A DNA stretch of 64,000 nt, taken from contig NZ_CP023564.1 in assembly GCF_002407065.1 (NCBI RefSeq), forward strand, positions 682,001 through 746,000, in the 5' to 3' direction. This document shows positions 52,138-59,227 of this stretch, piece by piece. How positions within the stretch are numbered: position 1 is the first letter of the stretch; each line of letters opens with the position of its first letter. This stretch comes from Brachybacterium ginsengisoli (lineage in GTDB: Bacteria > Actinomycetota > Actinomycetes > Actinomycetales > Dermabacteraceae). The position numbers and the translations under genes are program-made. The notes under the pieces are model-generated. The model had not been told where the DNA came from. It searched no databases and was given only the letters and a program-made list of their open reading frames with translations.

Positions 52138-53378
52138 GAGGCCGCTCCCGCCGTCGCCGCCTCCGCCCGCGCCCGCTCCACGTCCTGCGCGGAGTCCACG
52201 GCGCTGGTGGTGGGGCGGCACATCCGGCCCACGCAGCAGTTCGCCCCGCACACGTCCGGGGTGCCGCCGAAGTCGGTCACGATGCGGCGCGGGAACTGTG
52301 CGTCCAGGCGCTCCTGGACCAGATCTGCCAGCGCCGCGATGAAGCGCGGATCCTCGCCGGAGGTGGCGACGCGGCGGAAGGCGAGCCCCTTCTCCTCGGC
52401 GGACTCCTTCGCCTCGGTGTCCAGATCCCAGACCACTTCGACGTGATCGGTGACGAAGCCGATCGGCACCACCACGACGGCATCGGCGGCATCGGACTCG
52501 GCGAGCTGCTCGATGACGTCGTTGACGTCCGGCTCGAGCCACGGGATGTGCGGGGCGCCGGAGCGGGACTGGTACACCAGCTGCCAGTCGGGCAGCTCGG
52601 GGGAGTCGTCGTGCAGCTGCTCCATCACCCAGCGGCAGGCCGCGAGGTGCTGCTCCACGTACCAGCCGCCGGAGCCCTCGGCGCGGGTCTCCTCCGGGCC
52701 GGACGCGTCGGCCATCGAGGTCGGCACCGAGTGGGTGGAGAAGAGCACCGCCACCCGCTCCGCGTCGTGGCCCTCGGCGGCGAGGCTCGCGAGCGCCTCG
52801 CCCACCCCGTCGACGACCGGCTCGAGGAAGCCGGGGTGGTTGAAGTAGACGCGCACCTTGTCGATGCTCACCTCGCCGGCCAGGCCGGTCTCCTCGAGCA
52901 CCATCCCGAAGTCCTCTCGGTACTGACGGCACGAGGAGTAGGAGGAGTACGCGCTGGTCACGAGGCCGAGGGCGTGGCGGTGGCCGTCCGCGTGCAGTGC
53001 CTTGACCGCCTCGGAGTGGTACGGCGCCCAGTTGCGGTTGCCGAAGTAGACGGGCAGGTCGATGCCGCGCCCGGCGAGCTCCTGCTCGAGCGAGGCGATC
53101 ATCGCCTCGTTCTGCGCCGTGATGGGGCTGCGCCCGCCGAGGGCGCGGTAGTGACCGGCGACCTCCTCGAGGCGCTCGTCGGGGATCCCGCGCCCGCGGG
53201 TGACGTTGCGCAGGAACGGGATCACGTCCTCCTGGCCGTCGGGGCCGCCGAAGGAGGCGAACAGGATCGCGTCGAAGGGCTTCTGCTCACCGCGGCGGGT
53301 GTGCGTGTCGGAGGAGGGGTCGACGGCGCGCGGGCGCGGCATCTCCGGGCTGGGCGTCGACGGGATGGAGTCGGTCAT
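52134..53378 (-). CDS. hemH: Coproporphyrin III ferrochelatase with C-terminal Fe-S cysteines
   Basis: A protein of 414 aa. FDAILFASFGGPDGQEDVIPFLRNV start; YFGNRNWAPY; LVTSAYSSYSSCRQYRED; LLFSTHSVPTSM-like VLFSTHSVPTSM; YQSRSGAPHIPWLEPDV. The C-terminus carries DVCGANCCVGRMC, the cysteine cluster that with one upstream Cys holds a [2Fe-2S] centre in actinobacterial enzymes. In the coproporphyrin-dependent route (CpfC) iron enters coproporphyrin III. The ~30-residue N-terminal extension is variable. Confidence -1.
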   Translation of the reverse strand: MTDSIPSTPSPEMPRPRAVDPSSDTHTRRGEQKPFDAILFASFGGPDGQEDVIPFLRNVTRGRGIPDERLEEVAGHYRALGGRSPITAQNEAMIASLEQELAGRGIDLPVYFGNRNWAPYHSEAVKALHADGHRHALGLVTSAYSSYSSCRQYREDFGMVLEETGLAGEVSIDKVRVYFNHPGFLEPVVDGVGEALASLAAEGHDAERVAVLFSTHSVPTSMADASGPEETRAEGSGGWYVEQHLAACRWVMEQLHDDSPELPDWQLVYQSRSGAPHIPWLEPDVNDVIEQLAESDAADAVVVVPIGFVTDHVEVVWDLDTEAKESAEEKGLAFRRVATSGEDPRFIAALADLVQERLDAQFPRRIVTDFGGTPDVCGANCCVGRMCRPTTSAVDSAQDVERARAEAATAGAAS

Positions 53379-53406
53379 GGCAGGTCCTCAGTGGTGGGGT
53401 CCGGGC

Positions 53407-54132
53407 TCAGGCGAGCAGTGCGGCGACGTCCTCGAGGGTCTCGAGACGTCGGCCGGTGTGGAAGGGGAGCTCGTCGCGCACGTGCAGACGAGCGTCGGAG
53501 TAGCGCAGGTGGCGCATCATGTCGACCAGGTCGTGGAGGTCGTCGGCCTCGAAGGAGAGCAGCCACTCGTAGTCGCCGAGCGCGAAGGCGGCCACGGTGT
53601 TGGCGTTGACCTGGGGGAAGTCGCGGCCCAGCAGGCCGTGCTCGCGCAGCATGCGGTTGCGCTCCTCGTCGGGCAGCAGGTACCAGTCGTAGCTGCGCAC
53701 GAAGGGGTAGACGGTGATCCACTGCTTGCGCTCGAAGCCGGGCACCATGAACGAGGGCACGTGGCCCTTGGCGAACTCGGCCATGCGGTGCACGCCCACG
53801 CCCGCCCACTCGCGGTGCAGCCAGGTCCCGGCGACGGAGCGTTCGAACTCGCGCAGCCCGCGCTGCAGGGCGGCGGGCTCCTCCGCCGCGAGCCACAGCA
53901 TCAGATCGGCCTCGGCGCGGAAGCCGGAGACGTCGTAGAAGCCCAGGATCTCCGCGCCTTCGGCCTCGATCAGCGGGGTGACCTCGGCCAGCGCCGCGGA
54001 GATCTGCTCGGCGGTCAGGTCGCCGTCCTCGGTGAGCCCGGAGAGCCGACGGAACACCGTGTAGCTGGTGTAACGGGTGGTCTTCGCGATCTCCTCGGGG
54101 GACGAGGAGGCCGCAGCGGTGGAGTCGGTCAT
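53407..54132 (-). CDS. hemQ: Coproheme decarboxylase HemQ/ChdC
   Basis: A protein of 241 aa of the chlorite dismutase-like family. TRYTSYTVFRRLSG start; FYDVSGFRAEADLMLWL; WAGVGVHRMAEFAKGHVPSF; WITVYPFVRSYDWYLL with the catalytic Tyr and the structural Arg; YEWLLSFEADDLHDLVDMMRHLR. It decarboxylates coproheme to haem b using H2O2. Its presence defines the coproporphyrin-dependent branch. ATGA overlap with hemY. Confidence -1.
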   Translation of the reverse strand: MTDSTAAASSSPEEIAKTTRYTSYTVFRRLSGLTEDGDLTAEQISAALAEVTPLIEAEGAEILGFYDVSGFRAEADLMLWLAAEEPAALQRGLREFERSVAGTWLHREWAGVGVHRMAEFAKGHVPSFMVPGFERKQWITVYPFVRSYDWYLLPDEERNRMLREHGLLGRDFPQVNANTVAAFALGDYEWLLSFEADDLHDLVDMMRHLRYSDARLHVRDELPFHTGRRLETLEDVAALLA

Positions 54133-55574
54133 GACGAGGTTCCTTCCGAGAGGGAGTGGTCGGCGCGGACGATCGCGTCGATGCCGGTGCCGGCTCGCCA
54201 GGAGCCGACGAGTTCGAGGGAGGGCAGCTCGGCGAGCAGCCCGGTGAGGGTGTCGAGGGCGGCGCGGTGGCCGGGCATCGCCTGGCGCATCGCACGATCC
54301 CAGTCGATCACCGCGGAGTCCAGCAGCTGTGCCCGGGTCAGCGGGGTGCCGAGGATGCGGGAGGCGTCGGCGAGGGCGAGGTCCATGATGCCCTCCGGGG
54401 CCGGGAGCCTCTCGCCGGGACGGCCGTAGGACAGCCGCACCAGGTGCGGGCTCGCGGCGTCCGGCAGCGCCTCGCGCAGCGCCTGCCCCACGTGCTCCCA
54501 CTTCGCGCTGGCATGGGTGAGGGCCTTGACGCGGATCCCGTCGGTGCCGGGGGCGACCAGCGCGCCGGTGCCGGCGGGGAAGGCGTCCAGCGCGGGGGCG
54601 TCGAGGGCGAGGATCACCAGCCGCACGGCGGCCGACGGAGCCTGCGGCACCGCGGCGGCGATCTCCGGGGCCGACGGGGCCAGCAGGTCGCGGGCGGTGT
54701 CGGGCGGGCAGGCGAGGACCAGGACGTCGGCCTCGATCCGCTCCTCGCGGGAGGTGAGCGCGATCCAGCCGGCGCCGCTGCGCTCGAGGCCGGTGACCTC
54801 GACGCCGGTGCGGAGAATGCCGCCGCCGTCGAGGATCCGGGCCTCGAGCGCCTCGGGAAGGGCGGCCAGCGACGGGGTCAGCGAGTGCACCCGGGTGCCG
54901 GCGGTGCGGCCACCGGTCGTGCCGCGGCCCCGGCTCGCGCCGCGCCCGCCGCGCAGCAGGCGACCTGCCGCGGCGATGAGGGAGCCGTGCTCGGCGAGCC
55001 CGCGGTGCAGACCCGGGGAGGCGGCGGCGAACTCGAGCGTCGCCGGATCGGCGGAGTGCACGCCGCCCACGATGGGCGCGACCAGCCGCTCGAGGACCTT
55101 CGGCCCCAGTCGACGACGGATCACCTCGGCGACCGTGGCCCCGTCAGGGTGCCCGTAGGAGGCGGGCAGGAAGCGCTCGAGCGCCGCGCGCAGCGCGCCC
55201 GTCGTGCCGAGCACTGCGCGGACGTCGCGGGCGAGCGGGCGGGAGGGCACGCCGAGCACCGCGTCGGCGGGGGAGCGGTGCACGCCCGCGGCGGAGACGA
55301 CACGGCTTCCCAGGCCCTGGCGCGGGGCCACCACCCGGTCGCCCAGGCCGAGCTCCCGGACCAGCGCGTCGACCGCGCCGGAAGCCGTCGCCCAGGCCTC
55401 GGCACCGGCGTTCGCCTCCACGCCGCCGGCGTGCTCGAGGCGGGTCCCGGCGATCGCACCGCCGACGGCCCGGGAGGCCTCGAGCAGCACCACGCGGTGA
55501 CCCGCGTGCTGGTGCCGATGGGCGGCGAGCAGGCCGGCCAGCCCGCCGCCGACCACGAGGACGCGGGTGCTCAT
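54129..55574 (-). CDS. hemY: Coproporphyrinogen III oxidase (HemY/CgoX)
   Basis: An FAD protein of 481 aa. The dinucleotide motif VLVVGGGLAGLLAAHRHQ is at the start, then VVLLEASRAVGGAIAG; LVAPIVGGVHSADPATL is typical of protoporphyrinogen/coproporphyrinogen oxidases; the C-terminal FAD site is VGSWRAGTGIDAIVRA (usually VGAWxAGTGLxxVV). It oxidises coproporphyrinogen III to coproporphyrin III with O2. ATGA overlaps with hemE and hemQ. Confidence -1.
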   Translation of the reverse strand: MSTRVLVVGGGLAGLLAAHRHQHAGHRVVLLEASRAVGGAIAGTRLEHAGGVEANAGAEAWATASGAVDALVRELGLGDRVVAPRQGLGSRVVSAAGVHRSPADAVLGVPSRPLARDVRAVLGTTGALRAALERFLPASYGHPDGATVAEVIRRRLGPKVLERLVAPIVGGVHSADPATLEFAAASPGLHRGLAEHGSLIAAAGRLLRGGRGASRGRGTTGGRTAGTRVHSLTPSLAALPEALEARILDGGGILRTGVEVTGLERSGAGWIALTSREERIEADVLVLACPPDTARDLLAPSAPEIAAAVPQAPSAAVRLVILALDAPALDAFPAGTGALVAPGTDGIRVKALTHASAKWEHVGQALREALPDAASPHLVRLSYGRPGERLPAPEGIMDLALADASRILGTPLTRAQLLDSAVIDWDRAMRQAMPGHRAALDTLTGLLAELPSLELVGSWRAGTGIDAIVRADHSLSEGTSS

Positions 55575-56806
55575 GCCGGGCGGACGTCCTGCTCGTGGAG
55601 GAAGCTGACGAGGTCGGTGAGGACCTGCGGATCCGTGTCCGGGGCGACCCCGTGGCCGAGGTTGACCACATGGCCGCTCGCCGTGGCGCCGGCCTCCAGC
55701 ACCGAGCGGGCCTCGGCGAAGCGGGCCTGCTCCGAGGTGAACAGCACGGCCGGGTCGATGTTGCCCTGGACGGGAGTGCCCTCGGGCAGGATCTCCAGCG
55801 CGCGGTCGAGCCGCATCCGGTGATCGACGCCCATCGCGGTCGCCCCGGCCTCGAGCATCGGGGTGAGCAGGTGGGAGGCGCCCACGCCGAAGTGGATCCG
55901 CGGAACGGGGAGGTCCGCGACGCGGGCCAGGGCGGCGGCCGAGTGGGGCTGGACGTGGGTGCGGTACTGCTCCTCGCCGAGGGCGCCCACCCAGGAGTCG
56001 AAGAGCTGCACGGCGGAGGCTCCGGCGAGCACCTGGGCGCGCAGGAAGCGGCCGGAGAGCTCGGCGACCCATGCGGCCAGGCGGGACCAGGCCTCGGGAT
56101 CGCTGCGCATGAGCGCGCGGGTGCGCAGATGGTCGCGGCTGGGCCCGCCCTCGACCATGTAGCTGGCCACGGTGAAGGGTGCGCCGGCGAAGCCGATCAG
56201 GGGAGTGGTGCCGAGCTCCGCGACGGTGAGGCGCACGGCCTCGCGGATCGGGTCGAGCGCCGCCTCGTAGTCGTCGCCGAGCACGGGCAGGGCGTCGATG
56301 TCCGCCGCGGTGCGCACGGGGTGGTCGAAGACCGGGCCGACGCCCGGTCGGATCTCGACCCCGAGACCCGCCTGCCGGGCGGGGACCACGATGTCGGAGA
56401 AGAAGATGCCGGCGTCCACGCGATGGCGGCGCACGGGCTGCACGGTGATCTCCGCGGCCATGTCGGGGCGCACGCAGGAGTCGAGCATCGTGGTGCCCTC
56501 GCGCAGAGCGCGGTACTCGGGCAGGGAGCGGCCGGCTTGTCGCATGAACCACACGCTGGGGGTGGCGCTCCTCACGCCGCGCAGCTCCTGGAGCAGTGAG
56601 GCGTCGGCCACGCCGCCCTCAGCCGTCGAGCGCCGTGCCGGGTGCTCCGCGGGCAGCTCCGAGGAGGGCCCGACAGGAGCTGCGGAGGACGATGCGACAG
56701 TGGGATCGAGCCCCGGGCCTGCGGCGTTCCCGGATCCTGACAGGTGTCGCGAAGGATCTGACGACCTGTCGGTAAAAATGGGCTCTGACGTGGAGTTCTG
56801 TGTCAT
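55571..56806 (-). CDS. hemE: Uroporphyrinogen decarboxylase
   Basis: A protein of 411 aa. The catalytic core begins near residue 68 with LLQELRGVRSATPSVWFMRQAGRSLPEYR, including the Arg motif (given in part). Also seen are FFSDIVVPARQAGLGVEI, LIGFAGAPFTVASYMVEGGPS, LFDSWVGALGEEQY, HFGVGASHLL and GNIDPAVLF. It converts uroporphyrinogen III to coproporphyrinogen III. Residues 1-65 are an unusual Ser/Pro/Ala-rich extension; a start near residue 65 is possible. It heads the eight-gene minus-strand operon and is divergent from hemA. Confidence -1.
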   Translation of the reverse strand: MTQNSTSEPIFTDRSSDPSRHLSGSGNAAGPGLDPTVASSSAAPVGPSSELPAEHPARRSTAEGGVADASLLQELRGVRSATPSVWFMRQAGRSLPEYRALREGTTMLDSCVRPDMAAEITVQPVRRHRVDAGIFFSDIVVPARQAGLGVEIRPGVGPVFDHPVRTAADIDALPVLGDDYEAALDPIREAVRLTVAELGTTPLIGFAGAPFTVASYMVEGGPSRDHLRTRALMRSDPEAWSRLAAWVAELSGRFLRAQVLAGASAVQLFDSWVGALGEEQYRTHVQPHSAAALARVADLPVPRIHFGVGASHLLTPMLEAGATAMGVDHRMRLDRALEILPEGTPVQGNIDPAVLFTSEQARFAEARSVLEAGATASGHVVNLGHGVAPDTDPQVLTDLVSFLHEQDVRPA

Positions 56807-56852
56807 GACACCCCATTGTGCACATCAATCCCGATGGGGCTCCCAGGGGCGG

Positions 56853-56880
56853 TGGACGCTCCCGTCGACCGGCCTAGACT
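56853..56880 (+). promoter_or_regulatory. Candidate hemA promoter (leaderless)
   Basis: TGGACG (56853-56858) and TAGACT (56875-56880) are 16 bp apart. Transcription would begin close to the hemA ATG at 56888, giving a leaderless mRNA, common in actinobacteria. The 81-bp divergent gap also carries the palindrome TGTGCACA (56817-56824), a possible shared regulatory site. Confidence -1.
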
Positions 56881-56887
56881 GACGATC

Positions 56888-58417
56888 ATGCTCGCCGCTC
56901 TCCGTGCCTCCCACGAGCACCTCGATCTCGAAGTGCTCGATGCCCTGACCCGGAAGGCGGACACCCTCCCGGCGGTCATCGACCAGCTCCAGGCCGAGCG
57001 CGCCGCCCTGGGCGCCGACCCGATCATCGCCGGCGAGGTCGTGGTGAGCACCTGCAACCGCCTCGAGGTCTACCTCGACACCGATCGCTTCCACGAGGGC
57101 GTGGACCTCGTGGTCGATGCGGTCGCCCGCACCAGCGGCCTGGACCGCGAGGTGGTCTCGCTGTGCTTCGACGCGGCGATGGACGATCCCGTCCCCCACC
57201 ATCTCTACGAGGTCACCTCGGGGCTGCGCTCCCTGGTGCTCGGCGAGGCCGAGATCGCCGGGCAGGTGCGGCAGGCCTATGAGCGGGCACGCCGCGAGAA
57301 CCGCACCACCTCGATGCTCCACGACCTCTTCCAGCACGGCTTCCGCTGCGCGAAGTCCGTCGCCACCCAGGCGCCCGTCGGCGCGGCCGGGCGCAGCGGC
57401 GCGACCGTCGCCGTGGACCGCGCCGAGGTGGAGCTGGGCGGCTTCGCGGGCCGCAGCGTGCTGATCGTCGGGACCGGGGCCTACGCCCGCCTCGGCCTCG
57501 CGGAGCTGGTGCGCCGAGGCGTCCAGGACGTACGAGTGTTCTCCCCGTCCGGCCGCGCGGCGGGCTTCGCCGAGCGCCACGGCGTCCAGGTGGTCGAGCC
57601 CGCCGGCCTCGAGACCGCCCTGCGCGAGGCGGATCTGGTGCTCGCCTGCTCGGGTCGGGGCACCTCGCTCTTCCCCGACCAGTTCCTGGGTGCGGGCCGC
57701 ACCGTGGTCCTCGACCTGGCCCTGCACTCCGACCTGCACCCGCTGGTGCGCCACCTCAAGGGCGTCACCGTGCTGGGGCTCGCGGACCTCAAGCTCGGCA
57801 CCGACGCGCTCGCCGATCCCGCGCTGGTCCTCGCCCGCGGGATCATCGAGGAGAACGTCGAGGCCTTCCGCCTGCAGCAGGAGGTGCGCCGGATCGACCC
57901 CGCGATGGCCGCCCTGCGCCGCGAGGTCTTCGACGCGGCCGACGTGGAGATCGACCGGCTGCGTCGGGACGTCTCCGGCGAGACCGCCGATCAGCTCGAG
58001 CGCTCCGTGCGACGGATCCTCGGCAAGGTCATGCACCAGCCCGCCGAGCGGGCGCGGCACCTGGCGGAGACCGGCTATGCCGACGCCTACGTGGACGCCT
58101 TCCACACCATCTTCGGCATCGACATCTCCGCCGGTCAGCAGCTCACCACGGGGGCGCAGGAGCCGGCCGAGGACAGCACCGCACCGGTGCCCGCCGGGTG
58201 GATGCGCGTGGACCGCACGGTGCCGCCGCGGGAGGCCGCCGCGCTCGATGCCTCAGCGCTCGATGCCGCACCGCTCGACGTCCCTGCCCCTGAGCTCGAG
58301 CCCGTCGGCCGCCTCTCCGCGGCGGACATCGCCCGGGTCGCGCTGCGCGGCGGCAGCTGCCCCGCGGGGTACGGCGACGGCGGCGCAGGGGATCCCGGCC
58401 GGCTGCCGGAGGCCTGA
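56888..58417 (+). CDS. hemA: Glutamyl-tRNA reductase
   Basis: A protein of 509 aa. The catalytic Cys56 is in VVSTCNRLEVY; GLRSLVLGEAEIAGQVRQAYERAR is the tRNA-Glu site region (read in parts); VLIVGTGAYARLGL binds NADPH; the dimerisation domain ends near FHTIFGID. It reduces Glu-tRNA to glutamate semialdehyde, the first haem step. About 90 C-terminal residues, rich in Ala/Asp/Pro with ALDASALDAAPLD repeats, extend past the usual end. A TTG at 56816 opens the frame earlier, but ATG 56888 fits the family start LAALRASHEHLDL. Confidence -1.
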   Translation: MLAALRASHEHLDLEVLDALTRKADTLPAVIDQLQAERAALGADPIIAGEVVVSTCNRLEVYLDTDRFHEGVDLVVDAVARTSGLDREVVSLCFDAAMDDPVPHHLYEVTSGLRSLVLGEAEIAGQVRQAYERARRENRTTSMLHDLFQHGFRCAKSVATQAPVGAAGRSGATVAVDRAEVELGGFAGRSVLIVGTGAYARLGLAELVRRGVQDVRVFSPSGRAAGFAERHGVQVVEPAGLETALREADLVLACSGRGTSLFPDQFLGAGRTVVLDLALHSDLHPLVRHLKGVTVLGLADLKLGTDALADPALVLARGIIEENVEAFRLQQEVRRIDPAMAALRREVFDAADVEIDRLRRDVSGETADQLERSVRRILGKVMHQPAERARHLAETGYADAYVDAFHTIFGIDISAGQQLTTGAQEPAEDSTAPVPAGWMRVDRTVPPREAAALDASALDAAPLDVPAPELEPVGRLSAADIARVALRGGSCPAGYGDGGAGDPGRLPEA

Positions 58418-58442
58418 GCCCTCGCGTCAGCCCTCCGGGACC

Positions 58443-58814
58443 TCAGCGGCGGCGGAACAGTCCGCGTCGTGCCCGCCGCGGCGGAGGGAGCTCATCCTGC
58501 TCGCGCCGTTCGGACGGCTCGGGAGGGTCGATCGGGAGCCCCTCCTCGTCCACCCACACATCGGTCCAGCCGATGTCGGACTCGTCGCGCGGGCTGAACT
58601 CCTTCCGCGGGCCGAGCGCCTCGCGGACGTCCTCGAGCTCGATCTCCTCGGGTGCCCGGACCTCCTCCCCGCGATGCGGCACGGGACAGGTCCAGAAGTA
58701 CGGGCAGCCCGGACACCCGGCGGTCTCCTCGTCGGGGGCCGCCTCGCGCTGCATCTGGACGCCGTCGATCTGCTGCAGCATGCGCAGCCGCGCCTCGTAG
58801 GGATTGATCTCCAT
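58443..58814 (-). CDS. Small Cys-motif protein of unknown function
   Basis: A protein of 123 aa, not recognised. It has a compact cysteine motif CPGCPYFWTCP (residues about 34-44) that could bind Zn or an Fe-S cluster, an acidic middle (EEIELEDVREALG) and a very basic end (PPPRRARRGLFRRR). It converges with hemA (25 bp). The ATG at 58814 is followed by EINPYEARLRMLQQIDG, a natural-looking start. No membrane segment. Confidence -1.
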   Translation of the reverse strand: MEINPYEARLRMLQQIDGVQMQREAAPDEETAGCPGCPYFWTCPVPHRGEEVRAPEEIELEDVREALGPRKEFSPRDESDIGWTDVWVDEEGLPIDPPEPSERREQDELPPPRRARRGLFRRR

Positions 58815-58914
58815 GACCTGCTCAGAGTACGTGCACCGGAGGGTGCGGCGTAGGATCGGAGACCACTTCGACACCTCGCGCGTCCCGTCCGCGCGCCGCA
58901 CCCAGGAGACCTCG

Positions 58915-59205
58915 ATGAGCACCCCGCAGGAGCGCGTCCACGACACCACCCGCCGGCTGCTGGACCTGCTCGAGCACGGCGAGTCCCTCTCCCCGGAGGC
59001 CATCGAGCTGCGCGCCGAGCTCGCGGAGGCCACCGCGGAGGCCGGGCATCTCGACGACTCCTATTACCAGGTCGAGGAGCTGGTCAAGGACGCCCGGCGC
59101 GAGCACGGGCCCGACCACCCGGCAGTGCTCCGGGCCGTCGAGGCCGTCGAGGCGGTGCGGGCGATCGGGATGCGCGCCGCGGAGTCATCGGGCGCCGAGG
59201 GCTGA
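58915..59205 (+). CDS. Small helical protein, TPR-like
   Basis: A protein of 96 aa from ATG 58915, with AGGAG 7 bp upstream. It is all helical: VHDTTRRLLDLLEHGESLSPEAIELRAELAEA then DDSYYQVEELVKDARREHGPDHPAVLRAVEAVE (in segments). The GPDHP turn matches one repeat of tetratricopeptide TPR_12 units. It has at most one or two repeats, so a binding adaptor role is a guess. It is divergent from the Cys-motif gene. Confidence -1.
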   Translation: MSTPQERVHDTTRRLLDLLEHGESLSPEAIELRAELAEATAEAGHLDDSYYQVEELVKDARREHGPDHPAVLRAVEAVEAVRAIGMRAAESSGAEG

Positions 59206-59227
59206 TCCCGTCGGCCCGCGCCGGGAG

